A DNA stretch of 6,885 nt from Actinotignum schaalii (GTDB lineage Bacteria; Actinomycetota; Actinomycetes; Actinomycetales; Actinomycetaceae). Both the position numbers and the translations under genes were made by a program. Positions within the stretch are counted from its first letter, which is position 1; each line of letters opens with the position of its first letter. The notes beneath the pieces are model-generated. The model worked only from the letters and a program-made list of their open reading frames with translations. It made no database searches and was not told the origin of the DNA. Location of the stretch: positions 1 through 6,885 of the forward strand of contig CAMIHT010000090.1 in the NCBI GenBank assembly GCA_946222725.1, written 5' to 3'. Shown here piece after piece: positions 1 through 5,721 of this stretch.

Positions 1-670
1 ACGCTGCCGGAACGGTTGCGGTTACGCCGGCTGCCTGCGCGAGGTTTGCGTATTCGCGGTCCGGAGCGGCGGAGGTTTCCGTGTGGTAGCTATCGTCGAA
101 AGTGCCTGCTGCCAGTGATTCAGAAACGGAACGACGACGCGGCGCGGCCGGCGCGGGCGTTGTCTCCTCCGGTGCGGGTGCTTCTGGAGTGGTGGGCCCG
201 GTGCCTTCCTCAAGGGTGGTGGTGTTGGCGGGAACGGGTGCCTCCGCGGGAGTGGCTGCCGCCGCGGGAGTGGGTGCCGCCGCGGAGGTGGTTTCAGCGA
301 GTTCTTCGTCGGCTGCCTGTTCGGCCTCGGATTGTTCCGGAGCGGACTGAGCCGGGGCTGCCTGCTTCGCGGATTCGGGTGCGGGCTCGGGCCGGTCAGC
401 GGCTTCGCCTTCGGGTTCGTTCGCGGCGGCGCTCGCCGGAGCGGAATCACTCAGAGGGGAGGGCTCGCTGGTGTTTTCTGCTGCGGGATAAGCCGGCGGG
501 AGCGGAGCGTCGTCGTGAGAAAAAACTGGGGTGGGAGCGGGAGGCTGCGTGGTGGGGAGGTAAGCGGTTTCTTGGTCCGCGAGATGGTCCTCGGCAATGG
601 GCTCGAGAATATCGTCATCATCCAGTGGCCGGCGCGACGCGGTATTGTACGGGTCATTTGGCGTAGACAT
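1..670 (-). CDS. Acidic Pro/Ala/Glu-rich protein of unknown function, N-terminal part (runs off left edge)
   Basis: An open frame begins at the ATG read leftward from 670 and stays open for 223 codons to the window edge. The start has a good ribosome binding site (AAGGGAGG, about 4 bases upstream). The product starts MSTPNDPYNTASRRPLDDDD and continues as a low-complexity stretch of Pro, Ala, Glu, Ser and Thr. It has no hydrophobic segment and no recognisable domain. Around residues 123-152 is a PTPAAA/ATPAEA-like repeat. A short basic patch (PRRRS) follows near residue 185. Codons end mostly in G or C, and the plus-strand readings of the same DNA give implausible Arg/Trp-rich or Ser-rich products, so I prefer this strand. 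Such acidic tails often precede a membrane or enzymatic domain in actinobacterial proteins; that domain would lie beyond the left edge. The gene is divergent from the Tad operon and shares its upstream region. Function cannot be assigned. Confidence 0.68.
   Translation of the reverse strand, partial: MSTPNDPYNTASRRPLDDDDILEPIAEDHLADQETAYLPTTQPPAPTPVFSHDDAPLPPAYPAAENTSEPSPLSDSAPASAAANEPEGEAADRPEPAPESAKQAAPAQSAPEQSEAEQAADEELAETTSAAAPTPAAAATPAEAPVPANTTTLEEGTGPTTPEAPAPEETTPAPAAPRRRSVSESLAAGTFDDSYHTETSAAPDREYANLAQAAGVTATVPAA
230..283. repeat. Three tandem 18-bp repeats inside the disordered coding segment
   Basis: On the plus strand three 18-bp units follow one another: GGGAACGGGTGCCTCCGC (230-247), GGGAGTGGCTGCCGCCGC (248-265) and GGGAGTGGGTGCCGCCGC (266-283). 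The last two differ at one base. On the minus strand they encode a hexapeptide repeat of the PTPAAA / ATPAEA / APVPAN type. The period is a multiple of three, so copy number could change without breaking the frame. Confidence 0.7.
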
Positions 671-740
671 GGGTCCTCCCTTGATAGTTCTTTCTCAAAG
701 ATATGCCAGAAATCACGCGGATGTGGAGAATTTCAGCGGT

Positions 741-816
741 GTGCCATAAACCGGGCGATGTGTCACAAAACGGATGAGGCGTTACGAATCAGGTCGCGCG
801 TCACAAATCGGGAGGT
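741..816. repeat. Four degenerate 19-bp tandem repeats (iteron- or operator-like)
   Basis: Four units of exactly 19 bp lie head to tail: GTGCCATAAACCGGGCGAT (741-759), GTGTCACAAAACGGATGAG (760-778), GCGTTACGAATCAGGTCGC (779-797) and GCGTCACAAATCGGGAGGT (798-816). Each of the first three matches the fourth at 13 of 19 positions. The core is roughly GYGTCACAAATCGGG. The array lies in the divergent region between the left-hand gene and ssd and is followed directly by DnaA-box-like 9-mers. It could be a cooperative regulator site for the Tad operon, the divergent gene or both. The layout also resembles replication iterons, but no replication initiator gene is visible. Confidence 0.6.
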
Positions 817-818
817 GC

Positions 819-827
819 GTATCCACA
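819..827 (+). promoter_or_regulatory. DnaA-box-like 9-mer, one mismatch
   Basis: The sequence GTATCCACA differs from the DnaA-box consensus TTATCCACA only at the first base. It lies in an 18-base stretch (811-828) that is repeated 28 bases downstream (839-856) with 15 of 18 identities. This stretch directly follows the 19-bp repeat array. Binding by DnaA is inferred from the motif alone. Confidence 0.4.
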
Positions 828-846
828 GATGCGTTCGTGTAGGTGG

Positions 847-855
847 TTATCCACA
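847..855 (+). promoter_or_regulatory. DnaA-box 9-mer, perfect consensus
   Basis: TTATCCACA is the canonical high-affinity DnaA box and lies 28 bases from the similar site at 819-827. It is about 50 bases upstream of the preferred ssd start. A random 9-mer of this AT content should be rare in so GC-rich a window. A role in coupling ssd/tad transcription to DnaA, or in sequestering DnaA, is speculation. Confidence 0.45.
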
Positions 856-906
856 GCGGAGCGATACGTGGCTGCGGCCGGGATCGAGACGAGGCACGCT
901 CGAGGT

Positions 907-2034
907 ATGACTTCTTCCCGTAGTTTACCTCCTACCGTTTCCGCGTCTGGCGCTCCTGTTTCCAGCGTTTCTGTCCCTGCTGGTGCGTCGCCGGCACCGC
1001 TCATTTCCGCCGTCCCCCGCGAACTCGTCTCCCTGACCTACCAGCATGAGGAGGCGATGCGGGAGGTGGAAGCCGTTACGGAACTGGCCGGAATACAGGT
1101 GGCGCGTGGATCACCGGGGGTAGCTGCGCCGCCGGCCATACTTGAATTAGAGGAAATCTCGGCGGCCCTGCCCACGGTCCGCGCGCGTTTCCACCCGGTC
1201 CTCGCCAATTATTTTCCGCGCGGATCGGTAGTCGTGGAGCTTCCACGCCAAGCGGAAGATCTGCTCGAACTAGTTTTGGCGGCCGGGCAAACTCGGCGCG
1301 GGCGCATTATTGGGATCGCCGGGGTACGTGGCGGGGTAGGGGTATCGATGCTGACGGCCTGGCTTGCGTCGCTGAGTATCACGCGCACCGCCGTGGTGGA
1401 TGCGGATCCGCTCTCAGCCGGGCTCGAACTCCTCATGGGGTTTCAGGAAAAACGCGGGGCGCGCTGGGCTGATATTGCCCACGCGGAAGGCATGCTCATC
1501 CCGCAACGGCTCCGGGCGGCCCTGCCGGCACGCGGGCAACTGAGTCTCCTCAGCGCGGATGTGCGCGGCGGAGCGCCCGCGGGAGGCGACGCGGTTCCAC
1601 ATGCCATCGATGCGCTTTCCCAAGCTAGCGACACCACCTACGTTGATCTCCCACGCAGCTCCTTGTTGCTTGGGAGCGAGCCGGCACGTTGGCGGGCCTG
1701 GTGCGATGTGGTGGTGCTCGTTACGGAGGTGACTGGCCGCGATGCCCGGGCCCTCCCCAGAATCCTTCGTGATGTGGGGGAGAGTACTCCGGTGGTGATC
1801 GCAGCGCGATGCACCCACAAAGTGGAGGCGCAGGCCTTCGGGGTGGATATCGGCCAGAAGGTGATTCCCGTGCGGCGTCTGCGCGGTTTGGATGAGGACC
1901 TCGCGCACGGCGTTGTTGTGGGCGAACAGCGCCGGTCCGGGACCGCGCGTGACGTTACGCAGCTCGCCGCGCATCTCGATGAGGTTCTGGGCGGTGGCTC
2001 AGGGGTGAATCGATGGATAGCACGGGGGAACTAA
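907..2034 (+). CDS. ssd: Ssd / CpaE-TadZ-like MinD-family protein of the Tad locus
   Basis: This 375-residue protein matches the actinobacterial CpaE-like 'helicase/secretion neighbourhood' family, which includes Mycobacterium tuberculosis Ssd (septum site determining). After about 38 Ser/Pro/Ala-rich residues comes a receiver-like N-terminal domain (LVSLTYQHEEAMREVEAV onward). A MinD/ParA-type domain follows, with a deviant Walker A loop GVRGGVGVSM (residues 139-148) that lacks the usual lysines, and then VVDADPLSAGLELLMG. Related proteins position pili at the cell pole or affect septation; here that role is inferred. The start is uncertain. ATG 907 has only a poor upstream purine tract. In-frame GTG 868 has GGAG six bases upstream, and ATG 829 would also be open, but both would add residues ahead of a region that already looks non-conserved and would place the DnaA-like box at 847 inside the gene. 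The stop overlaps tadA by 22 bases. Confidence 0.85.
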   Translation: MTSSRSLPPTVSASGAPVSSVSVPAGASPAPLISAVPRELVSLTYQHEEAMREVEAVTELAGIQVARGSPGVAAPPAILELEEISAALPTVRARFHPVLANYFPRGSVVVELPRQAEDLLELVLAAGQTRRGRIIGIAGVRGGVGVSMLTAWLASLSITRTAVVDADPLSAGLELLMGFQEKRGARWADIAHAEGMLIPQRLRAALPARGQLSLLSADVRGGAPAGGDAVPHAIDALSQASDTTYVDLPRSSLLLGSEPARWRAWCDVVVLVTEVTGRDARALPRILRDVGESTPVVIAARCTHKVEAQAFGVDIGQKVIPVRRLRGLDEDLAHGVVVGEQRRSGTARDVTQLAAHLDEVLGGGSGVNRWIARGN

Positions 2035-3191
2035 ATCTGGCCCGTTCCCGCGGGAACTTGGCTCGTACCCGCCGGGAGCTAGCCCGCGGCATCAGCGTGC
2101 CCGGGGTGCTCGCGACCGTGGCGCCACACGCCGTTGGAATAAAAAACGTGCTGGGAGTGGCGCGGGATATCAACGCGGTGGCCCGCGGCTGGGGCCCGCA
2201 GCTGCGGCGCGTGATTGAAGATCCCTCCGTCACCGATATTTTGATCAACGGAGGTACCGGGGTGTGGCTGGATCGCGGAAATGGACTGGAACGCGACGAA
2301 CCGTTGAGCGCCTTGCTGGTCGATCCGGGGGAAGTACGCGCACTCGCGGTACGTTTAGCTGCCGGCGCCGGCCAGCGTTTGGACGACGCCGCCCCTATTG
2401 CCGATGGTACCTTCTCCAACGGAACGCGCCTGCATGCGGTCCTCGCTCCGCTGGCCGCGGAAGGAGCCGCGATATCGCTGCGTACCCAACGGGCCCGCAC
2501 CTTTACGCTCGCCGAGCTTCAGGATGCGGGCACATTCCCCGCAGCGCTTATACCGGTCTTGCTAGCCCTGGTGGAGCAGCGCGCTAACGTCATGGTTGCC
2601 GGTGCTACCGGATCGGGGAAAACCACATTATTGGCCTCTCTGCTCAGCTGCGTACCGGCCACCGAACGGCTCATCATTATTGAGGAAGCTTCAGAATTGC
2701 GGCCCGCGCATCCGCATGTGTTGCACCTGCAAATTCGCCGCCCCAATGTGGAAGGCCACGGTGAAATTACCATGAGTCAATTGGTGCGGGCCGCCTTGCG
2801 GATGCGCCCGGATCGGATCGTGGTGGGGGAATGCCGAGGAGAAGAAGTGCGTGAGGTCCTTACCGCACTCAATACCGGGCACGAAGGGGGATGGGCGACC
2901 ATCCATGCCAATTCGGCGCGCGATGTTCCCGCCCGCCTCGTGGCTCTCGGTGCATTGGCAGGAATGTCTGCCGCGGTGGTCGCCGCACAGGCGGTCGCGG
3001 CCCTCGACGCCATTATTTCCATTGAACGCCACGGGCCACTCCGGCGCATCACCCGCGTGGCTATCCTCCGCAGCCGCAATGGCAGTCTTGAAGCCCCGGA
3101 TGCCTTGGAGGTGGGTGCCGATGGCACTATCCACGCCGGACCCGGGTGGGCCACCCTGGGCTCGCGTTTAGGACTGGAGGTGACATGGTAA
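2013..3191 (+). CDS. tadA: TadA / CpaF-type secretion ATPase of the Tad pilus
   Basis: This 392-residue protein is a PilT/VirB11-class (GspE family) hexameric ATPase that drives Tad pilus assembly from the cytoplasmic face of the membrane. It has the family's N-terminal domain with the typical [12 protein letters not shown] segment (about residues 70-80). The Walker A motif is GATGSGKTT (197-205, Lys203). The [10 protein letters not shown] acidic box follows, then the Walker B region [12 protein letters not shown] (about 267-278) and the conserved histidine segment GWATIHANS (293-301, His298). Length is normal for the short actinobacterial form. ATG 2013 has AGGGG seven bases upstream and lies inside the end of ssd, which points to translational coupling. 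The gene overlaps the next one by 7 bases. No key residue is missing. Confidence 0.96.
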   Translation: MDSTGELNLARSRGNLARTRRELARGISVPGVLATVAPHAVGIKNVLGVARDINAVARGWGPQLRRVIEDPSVTDILINGGTGVWLDRGNGLERDEPLSALLVDPGEVRALAVRLAAGAGQRLDDAAPIADGTFSNGTRLHAVLAPLAAEGAAISLRTQRARTFTLAELQDAGTFPAALIPVLLALVEQRANVMVAGATGSGKTTLLASLLSCVPATERLIIIEEASELRPAHPHVLHLQIRRPNVEGHGEITMSQLVRAALRMRPDRIVVGECRGEEVREVLTALNTGHEGGWATIHANSARDVPARLVALGALAGMSAAVVAAQAVAALDAIISIERHGPLRRITRVAILRSRNGSLEAPDALEVGADGTIHAGPGWATLGSRLGLEVTW

Positions 3192-3973
3192 TTCTGGTGG
3201 TGCTCGGCATTCTTCTGGGCGTATACACGTATGCTGGCGCTCCTTGGGATCGCGCCGGCAAGATGACCTTCCGCTCAATCTTCTTCCCGAGAAGCGAAAT
3301 AGCCAGCCGTGATGGGCGTGGCAGGCGTGACAGCCGTGATGGGCGCGATCAGCGCGTGCCGCGGAGCCGGCGCAAGCGTGATTCCCCGCCCAGTTTTGAC
3401 GCCGGCCTGCTCGCGGTGGAAGTCGCGGCCCGCATTGATTCGGGCGCTGATCACCGCCGCGCTTGGCTCACCGCGCTCGCCCGTTTTGAGCAGAGTGCGG
3501 ACAGCTCAGGAGCCGGTGCTACGAGTGAGATGAGAGGTGACCATGCCGGCCAGATCGACGAGGTCGGAGTTCCCCTACTTCTCCGAGAGCTATGGGAGCG
3601 GGCGCCCCGTAATCCGCGCCGGGCCCGCGGCCTCCTCGGCATTCCCGCGCTCATTGCAGTGTGTCGGCTCACTCACCACACCGGAGCATCGGCAGCTCGC
3701 ATTCTCGAGAACTGCGCGGCGGCGCTCTCCGAATCCAGCGATGCGCTAGGTGAGCGCCGCATCGCGTTAGCCGGGCCGCGGTCAGCCGTGAAAATGCTCG
3801 CCGCCATGCCCCTTTTCGGCATGCTCCTCGGCTCGTTTTTTGGAGGTAACCCCGTCACTTTCCTCGTTGAAACCCCGATCGGGCGATGCTGCTTTGCTTT
3901 GGCGCTCATCTGCGAGGTGGCCGGTATCGTATGGATGCGTCGCCTGGTCAGGAAAGCCGAGCAATGGGGCTGA
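3185..3973 (+). CDS. tadB: TadB-like type II secretion F-domain membrane protein
   Basis: This 262-residue protein is the first of two short integral membrane platform proteins. Residues 1-17 ([17 protein letters not shown]) form one hydrophobic helix. They are followed by a strongly charged linker of about 40 residues rich in Arg and Asp. A T2SSF domain begins near [17 protein letters not shown], and two closing membrane segments lie at about residues 203-228 ([15 protein letters not shown]) and 232-255 ([16 protein letters not shown]), with a basic C-terminus. ATG 3185 is chosen because GGAGG lies 4 bases upstream and the start overlaps the tadA stop by 7 bases; an earlier in-frame ATG at 3146 lies inside tadA and has no such site. 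With TadC it should form the inner-membrane platform on which the TadA ATPase acts. The Arg/Asp linker is built partly from a 27-bp duplication. Confidence 0.9.
   Translation: MVILVVLGILLGVYTYAGAPWDRAGKMTFRSIFFPRSEIASRDGRGRRDSRDGRDQRVPRSRRKRDSPPSFDAGLLAVEVAARIDSGADHRRAWLTALARFEQSADSSGAGATSEMRGDHAGQIDEVGVPLLLRELWERAPRNPRRARGLLGIPALIAVCRLTHHTGASAARILENCAAALSESSDALGERRIALAGPRSAVKMLAAMPLFGMLLGSFFGGNPVTFLVETPIGRCCFALALICEVAGIVWMRRLVRKAEQWG
3304..3345. repeat. 15-bp direct repeat with 27-bp period in the tadB linker
   Basis: CAGCCGTGATGGGCG occurs at 3304-3318 and again at 3331-3345. The 27-bp period equals nine codons, so the repeat duplicates an SRDG(R) segment in the charged linker after the first membrane helix of TadB without changing the frame. 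Confidence 0.75.
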
Positions 3974-4524
3974 TCCTGTGCCTTCTGGTTCTTCTTCTCG
4001 CCCGGGTGTGGATGCCCGCTGCCGGGCAGGGTGCGGGCGGGCAGGATGCTCCATCCCGGCCGGGAGCGGCGCCGCGAGCCGGGCGGCGCTTACCTCCCTC
4101 CGACCCGGCGTTTCTGGCCGACCTCGCGCGGGTGGCGCTCTCCTCCGGGGCTTCACTTCCGGCCGCACTCGAAGCGGTATCTTTTGCCGTCGCTGAAGAA
4201 TACGCCCACCTTGATGTCGGTACGACGGCGCAGCTTCTCCTGCTGGGCGCACCTTGGGCCGAGGCGTGGGATGGAATACACCCACGCGCCCACCTGCTGC
4301 GCGAGGCCCTCCAGCCAGCTTGGGAGAATGGGGTAGCCCCGCTCACTCTGCTTGGCACGGCCGCCCGCAGCTACCGGCGTCGTCGTTCTAGAGAAGCGCG
4401 CCGCGCGGCGGCCGAACTCGGCAATAGCCTTGTGGTGCCTTTAGGTGTGTGTTTCCTACCGGCATTTATTCTCGTGGGAATTGTTCCGGCAGTGGGTGGC
4501 GCAGCCGCCGGTCTTTTCCAATAA
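3964..4524 (+). CDS. tadC: TadC-like type II secretion F-domain membrane protein
   Basis: This 186-residue protein is the second short platform protein. It has an N-terminal hydrophobic helix ([15 protein letters not shown]), a Pro/Gly/Arg-rich linker, and a T2SSF domain beginning near DPAFLADLARVALSSGASLP. An Arg-rich turn (SYRRRRSREARR) precedes the diagnostic C-terminal membrane segment, in which CFLPAF starts at residue 163 and continues as ILVGIVPAVGG. The length is about right for actinobacterial TadC and well below the roughly 300 residues of the proteobacterial form. The ATG at 3964 has AGGAAAG seven bases upstream and overlaps the tadB stop by 10 bases. An in-frame ATG at 3886 lies deep inside tadB and would put polar residues ahead of the helix, so I reject it. 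The protein ends four-gene coupling; a 300-base gap follows. Confidence 0.9.
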   Translation: MGLILCLLVLLLARVWMPAAGQGAGGQDAPSRPGAAPRAGRRLPPSDPAFLADLARVALSSGASLPAALEAVSFAVAEEYAHLDVGTTAQLLLLGAPWAEAWDGIHPRAHLLREALQPAWENGVAPLTLLGTAARSYRRRRSREARRAAAELGNSLVVPLGVCFLPAFILVGIVPAVGGAAAGLFQ

Positions 4525-4527
4525 CAG

Positions 4528-4569
4528 CCGTGTGAACGAAGGCGGCTAAAGGAAACCGTGTGAACGAAG
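4528..4569. repeat. 14-bp direct repeat after tadC
   Basis: CCGTGTGAACGAAG occurs at 4528-4541 and at 4556-4569, a 28-bp period. Each copy contains a GTGAACGAA that could read as GTG-Asn-Glu. The second copy has AAAGGA six bases before its GTG; the first lies just after the tadC stop. This could be a duplicated translation start or a regulatory repeat. Confidence 0.6.
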
Positions 4570-4811
4570 CTAGATTGCGCCGGCGCGCCACGCTCGTTCC
4601 TGCTTTATCCCCTTGTATCCCCAGAACGCTCATACGGGACGATTATCCACAGGCGCGTGGGCGGCGGATGCAGGAGCGTGTACGGCGCGGGAGACTAGCA
4701 GAGCCGGACCTAGCACGTTCCGAGCAGCCCCTAGCCCAGCCCTGGGATGCGGGCAGCGGGGTCCGGCAACCCACATCCACCCATGGGCACGGCACAGCTC
4801 GTTACAGATAA
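4560..4811 (+). CDS. Doubtful small Arg-rich ORF upstream of flp
   Basis: The frame starts at GTG 4560 with a fair ribosome binding site (AAAGGA, six bases upstream) and would encode 83 residues rich in Arg and Pro with no hydrophobic segment and no recognised motif. Against it, the codons include several that are rare in the neighbouring genes (AGA, CTA, ATA), the composition resembles chance translation of GC-rich DNA, and it spans other repeat features of the spacer. I keep it because its start is better than most chance ORFs and it lies in operon orientation, ending 13 bases before flp. Confidence 0.2.
   Translation: MNEARLRRRATLVPALSPCIPRTLIRDDYPQARGRRMQERVRRGRLAEPDLARSEQPLAQPWDAGSGVRQPTSTHGHGTARYR
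4643..4651 (+). promoter_or_regulatory. DnaA-box 9-mer, perfect consensus, in the tadC-flp spacer
   Basis: TTATCCACA is identical to the site at 847-855 upstream of ssd, and both are followed by G. This is a second perfect copy in one pilus locus and lies about 175 bases before the pilin start. Function is not shown by the sequence. Confidence 0.38.
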
Positions 4812-4824
4812 GAAAGGCAACACT

Positions 4825-5049
4825 ATGACCACGGCACTCAGCCCCGTTAGATCAACTCTCCCCACCCACCCGGGCAGCACTTTCCTGGAGGGAACATCCC
4901 ATCCAGAAGCGGGCATGACCACCACCGAATACGCTGTCGGAACGCTCGGCGCCTGCGCTATCGCCGGCATCCTCTACTGGCTCTCCCAGCAGGATTGGAT
5001 GCGTGAGCTGATCGCCGGGATTTTCCGGCGCGGGCTCAATATCGCCTAA
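4825..5049 (+). CDS. flp: Flp-type prepilin, DUF4244 family
   Basis: This 74-residue protein is the probable major pilin. A 30-residue Thr/Pro/His-containing leader ends in HPEAG, followed by MTTTEYAVGTLGACAIAG. This matches the Tad prepilin rule: cleavage after Gly30, then Glu at +5 (Glu35) and Tyr at +6 (Tyr36), followed by a hydrophobic helix (about 37-53). The GMTTTEYAVGTL segment is characteristic of DUF4244, the small protein found at this place in actinobacterial Tad loci. The tail is short (DWMRELIAGIFRRGLNIA). ATG 4825 is chosen because AGAAAGG lies seven bases upstream; an in-frame ATG at 4747 would give a longer leader with no comparable site. A prepilin peptidase (TadV/CpaA class) must cleave it, but none is encoded in the window. 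It sits apart from tadC and just before tadE. Confidence 0.92.
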   Translation: MTTALSPVRSTLPTHPGSTFLEGTSHPEAGMTTTEYAVGTLGACAIAGILYWLSQQDWMRELIAGIFRRGLNIA

Positions 5050-5064
5050 ACCGAAGTCCAGGTT

Positions 5065-5090
5065 CCCATCGGCCCCGGTGGGAGGCCCAC
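5065..5090 (+). promoter_or_regulatory. Two mutually exclusive hairpins between flp and tadE
   Basis: CCCATCG (5065-5071) can pair with CGGTGGG (5076-5082) around a 4-base loop, with one G-T pair. Alternatively GTGGG (5078-5082) can pair with CCCAC (5086-5090) around AGG. The two stems share the middle arm. There is no T-run after them, so a classic terminator is unlikely; the tadE ribosome binding site follows at 5108-5112. A stem here could stabilise the upstream pilin message or damp read-through. This is inferred from base pairing only. Confidence 0.35.
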
Positions 5091-5118
5091 GGCTTCACAG
5101 AAAAGAGAAAGGCCCGTC

Positions 5119-5721
5119 ATGATATCGAAGCATTCCTCCGAGCAATGCCAGGAGTTACCTTCTTTCCCGCGGGGCACGGCCGGTGAGGGCGCACTTCTAG
5201 CCAGTCAGCCAGCTCAGCGGGCCCACCGGTCCCACAGATTCCGGGAACGCCGGCGTTTATGTGCGCAATGCCATGAGGTCATTGAGGCGCGCGGGCATAT
5301 AGCAATTCCCTGCGCTTGCCGTCGCCGGGAGATCCGTTCCCGCAAACTCTCCCGCATTTTGCGCCGGCCTTACGGCGTGGAGAACCGGGAAGCGGGTATG
5401 GTCACGGTAGAAGTGGCCCTCGGGATTGTTAGCGTACTCATTATCCTCTTGCTCGCGCTCGGGGCGCTGAGCGCCGGGGCCCAATACATCTCCTTGCGCA
5501 GCGCCTCCCACGATATTGCGGTCCTTGCCGCGCGCGGGGAAAGTGAAGATGCCTTGCGCACTCGCGAACTCCCACCGCGGGCCAAGTTGTACCTGCAACG
5601 CGCGGAAGATCACGTGAACGTGGTGGTGCGTGCCCAAGCAACCGGCCCCCTGCGGGCCCTGGGTATCACTATGGAAGCACGCACGTCTGTAGATCTGGAA
5701 CCGGGAGTGCTGGGAACGTGA
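5119..5721 (+). CDS. tadE: TadE-like pseudopilin with an unusual long Cys/Arg-rich N-terminus
   Basis: The last 107 residues of this 200-residue protein are typical of actinobacterial TadE. The motif REAG precedes MVTVEVALGIVSVLIILLLA, giving a cleavage site after Gly93, Glu98 at +5, and a membrane helix at about 99-120; a short extracytoplasmic part rich in charged residues follows. Ahead of this lies a 93-residue stretch that is unusual for a prepilin leader. It is Arg-rich and carries Cys48-x2-Cys51 and Cys65-x-Cys67, a possible metal-binding pattern. I chose ATG 5119 because AAAGG lies six bases upstream, much like the flp start; a GTG at 5377 (near codon 87) would give a normal short leader but has no ribosome binding site. 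The GTGA at its end starts the next gene. With Flp it should be processed by the same peptidase and act as a minor pilin. Confidence 0.82.
   Translation: MISKHSSEQCQELPSFPRGTAGEGALLASQPAQRAHRSHRFRERRRLCAQCHEVIEARGHIAIPCACRRREIRSRKLSRILRRPYGVENREAGMVTVEVALGIVSVLIILLLALGALSAGAQYISLRSASHDIAVLAARGESEDALRTRELPPRAKLYLQRAEDHVNVVVRAQATGPLRALGITMEARTSVDLEPGVLGT

Larger units (their letters stand above)
4525..4824. other. 300-base spacer between tadC and the pilin gene
   Basis: This is the only long gap in an otherwise overlapping gene string. It holds a 14-bp direct repeat near the tadC stop, a DnaA-box-like 9-mer, three CTAGC pentamers at 4695, 4710 and 4731, and a short inverted repeat CCCAG/CTGGG at 4735-4746. 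No clear stem followed by a T-run marks a terminator. The pilin needs many more copies than the machinery, so a separate promoter for flp here is likely, but I cannot point to convincing -35 and -10 boxes. A doubtful small ORF covers most of the gap. Confidence 0.55.

Noticed and set aside
16..666. Long plus-strand ORFs opposite the left-hand gene (16-666 and 102-350)
   Set aside because: Their products are Arg/Trp-rich or Ser/Ala/Val low-complexity, they lack ribosome binding sites, and the minus-strand frame has a strong start and plausible codon use.
741..856. A complete plasmid replication origin
   Set aside because: No replication initiator or partition gene and no clear AT-rich unwinding region is visible; the surrounding genes are a chromosomal Tad locus. 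The repeats are reported as unexplained instead.
671..906. Sigma-70-type promoter boxes for ssd and the divergent gene
   Set aside because: Several weak TATNNT-like words exist, but none has a convincing -35 partner at proper spacing, so no promoter was called.
332..910. Plus-strand ORF running through the divergent region to 910
   Set aside because: It crosses the repeat array and the start of the minus-strand gene, has no ribosome binding site and gives an Arg/Gly-rich product with no recognisable motif.
1414..1974. 186-codon minus-strand ORF inside ssd
   Set aside because: It is antisense to a well-recognised gene, has no motif, and is typical of stop-poor GC-rich DNA.
1955..2500. 181-codon minus-strand ORF inside tadA
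   Set aside because: It is antisense to conserved TadA motifs; the Ser/Arg/Ala/Pro composition is that of a shadow frame.
3782..4358. Minus-strand ORFs across the tadB-tadC junction
   Set aside because: They lie opposite two recognised membrane proteins and have no start signal or motif.
4735..4746. CCCAG/CTGGG inverted repeat as an intrinsic terminator after tadC
   Set aside because: The loop would be only two bases, the stem is five pairs and there is no T-run.
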